From: Saccharopolyspora dendranthemae | Lineage (GTDB): Bacteria > Actinomycetota > Actinomycetes > Mycobacteriales > Pseudonocardiaceae | Direction of reading: 5' to 3' | NCBI RefSeq assembly: GCF_007829955.1 | Contig: NZ_VIWX01000002.1 | Coordinates: 496,001 to 560,000, forward strand | Length of the DNA: 64,000 nt | Shown: piece by piece, positions 63,837 to 64,000 of the stretch | Numbering within the stretch: the stretch's first letter is position 1 | How the letters are laid out: every line of letters starts with the position of its first letter | Made by a program: the position numbers and the translations under genes | Notes under the pieces: generated by a model | What the model was told of the DNA's origin: nothing | Database searches by the model: none | Seen by the model: only the letters and a program-made list of their open reading frames with translations

Positions 63837-64000
63837 ATGCGCCTGAACTGCTACGACGACTTCACACCGCTGAAAGAGATCGTCGTCGGCTCCGCGGAGG
63901 GCTACCTCGACCGCGTGCGGGACATGTCCTTCGACATGTTCATCAGCGACAACATCTCCGGCGCCCGCGGCTACTACCCCTCGCTGTCCACCTGGAGGGA
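63837..64000 (+). CDS. Amidinotransferase 2, N-terminal part (cut by window edge)
   Basis: The first 54 residues (MRLNCYDDFTPLKEIVVGSA, later DMSFDMFISDNI and YYPSL) match the N terminus of amidinotransferase 1 almost position for position. Catalytic residues lie beyond the window. AAAGGA is eight bases before the ATG, and the gene follows hpgT by 43 bases in the dpg operon. The likely acceptor is the amine of dihydroxyphenylglycine, giving a 2-guanidino-2-arylacetic acid as in pheganomycin. This is inferred from gene order. Confidence 0.88.
   Translation, partial: MRLNCYDDFTPLKEIVVGSAEGYLDRVRDMSFDMFISDNISGARGYYPSLSTWR

Noticed and set aside
63790..63846. A short ATG frame between hpgT and amidinotransferase 2
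   Set aside because: It has about 18 codons, overlaps the hpgT stop and the next ribosome site, and resembles nothing; it is probably non-coding.

Overview
The window is about 71% G+C actinomycete DNA. The housekeeping gene types, the frequent GTG/TTG starts, stop-start overlaps and a modular type I PKS beside a Dpg pathway suggest a Pseudonocardiales genome (Saccharopolyspora- or Amycolatopsis-like). That placement is an inference, because no rRNA or marker gene is present.

Positions 1-9.2 kb hold central carbon genes. There is the N-terminal part of an aconitase, an acetyl-CoA synthetase (acs), and divergently a LytS/LytTR-type two-component system with a small membrane protein and a sodium:solute symporter. 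A second acetate uptake pair follows (DUF485 protein plus ActP). Positions 9.2-12.6 kb form a sulfane-sulfur detoxification operon: a CstR-like repressor, a metallo-beta-lactamase/rhodanese protein, a rhodanese-DUF2892 protein and a TauE/SafE exporter. The two operators carry the same 14-bp core in opposite orientation. Positions 12.6-16.9 kb hold a minus-strand operon led by a TetR repressor: an AidB-like acyl-CoA dehydrogenase, an AurF-like diiron oxygenase and a DUF4873 protein, with two truncated enoyl-CoA hydratase remnants.

From about 16.9 kb to the right edge, and clearly beyond it, lies a large hybrid natural-product cluster. Its left arm encodes an MbtH-like protein, a TauD-family dioxygenase, a sulfotransferase and a methyltransferase. 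Next comes an operon of amidinotransferase, type II thioesterase, stand-alone C-PCP protein, argininosuccinate-lyase-like enzyme, PduX-like GHMP kinase, a fused cysteine-synthase-like/ATP-grasp protein and a P450. The lyase-kinase-PLP trio resembles the set proposed to make 2,3-diaminobutyrate from threonine in uridyl-peptide antibiotics. Two giant PKS genes (29.2 kb together) encode a loading module and five extension modules. The loading module has a KSQ but a collapsed AT. Modules 1-4 have methylmalonyl-type ATs, and module 5 has a malonyl-type AT and a dead KR. No thioesterase ends the line.

Downstream, dpgA-dpgB-dpgC-hpgT should make 3,5-dihydroxyphenylglycine, and a second amidinotransferase starts at the right edge. 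This suggests a guanidinylated arylglycine like the N-terminal residue of pheganomycin. The combination points to a guanidino-, diamino- and arylglycine-containing polyketide-peptide that may carry sulfate and methyl groups. I cannot match it to a known compound.

Five copies of a two-part motif, GTAACGG(C/T)GG-N7-(G/T)GRT(G/C), lie 59-80 nt before the first gene of each cluster transcription unit (mbtH, sulfotransferase, amidinotransferase 1, PKS1, dpgA). They look like a shared promoter or regulator site. No NRPS A domain, transporter, resistance gene or pathway regulator is visible, so these probably lie to the right of the window.
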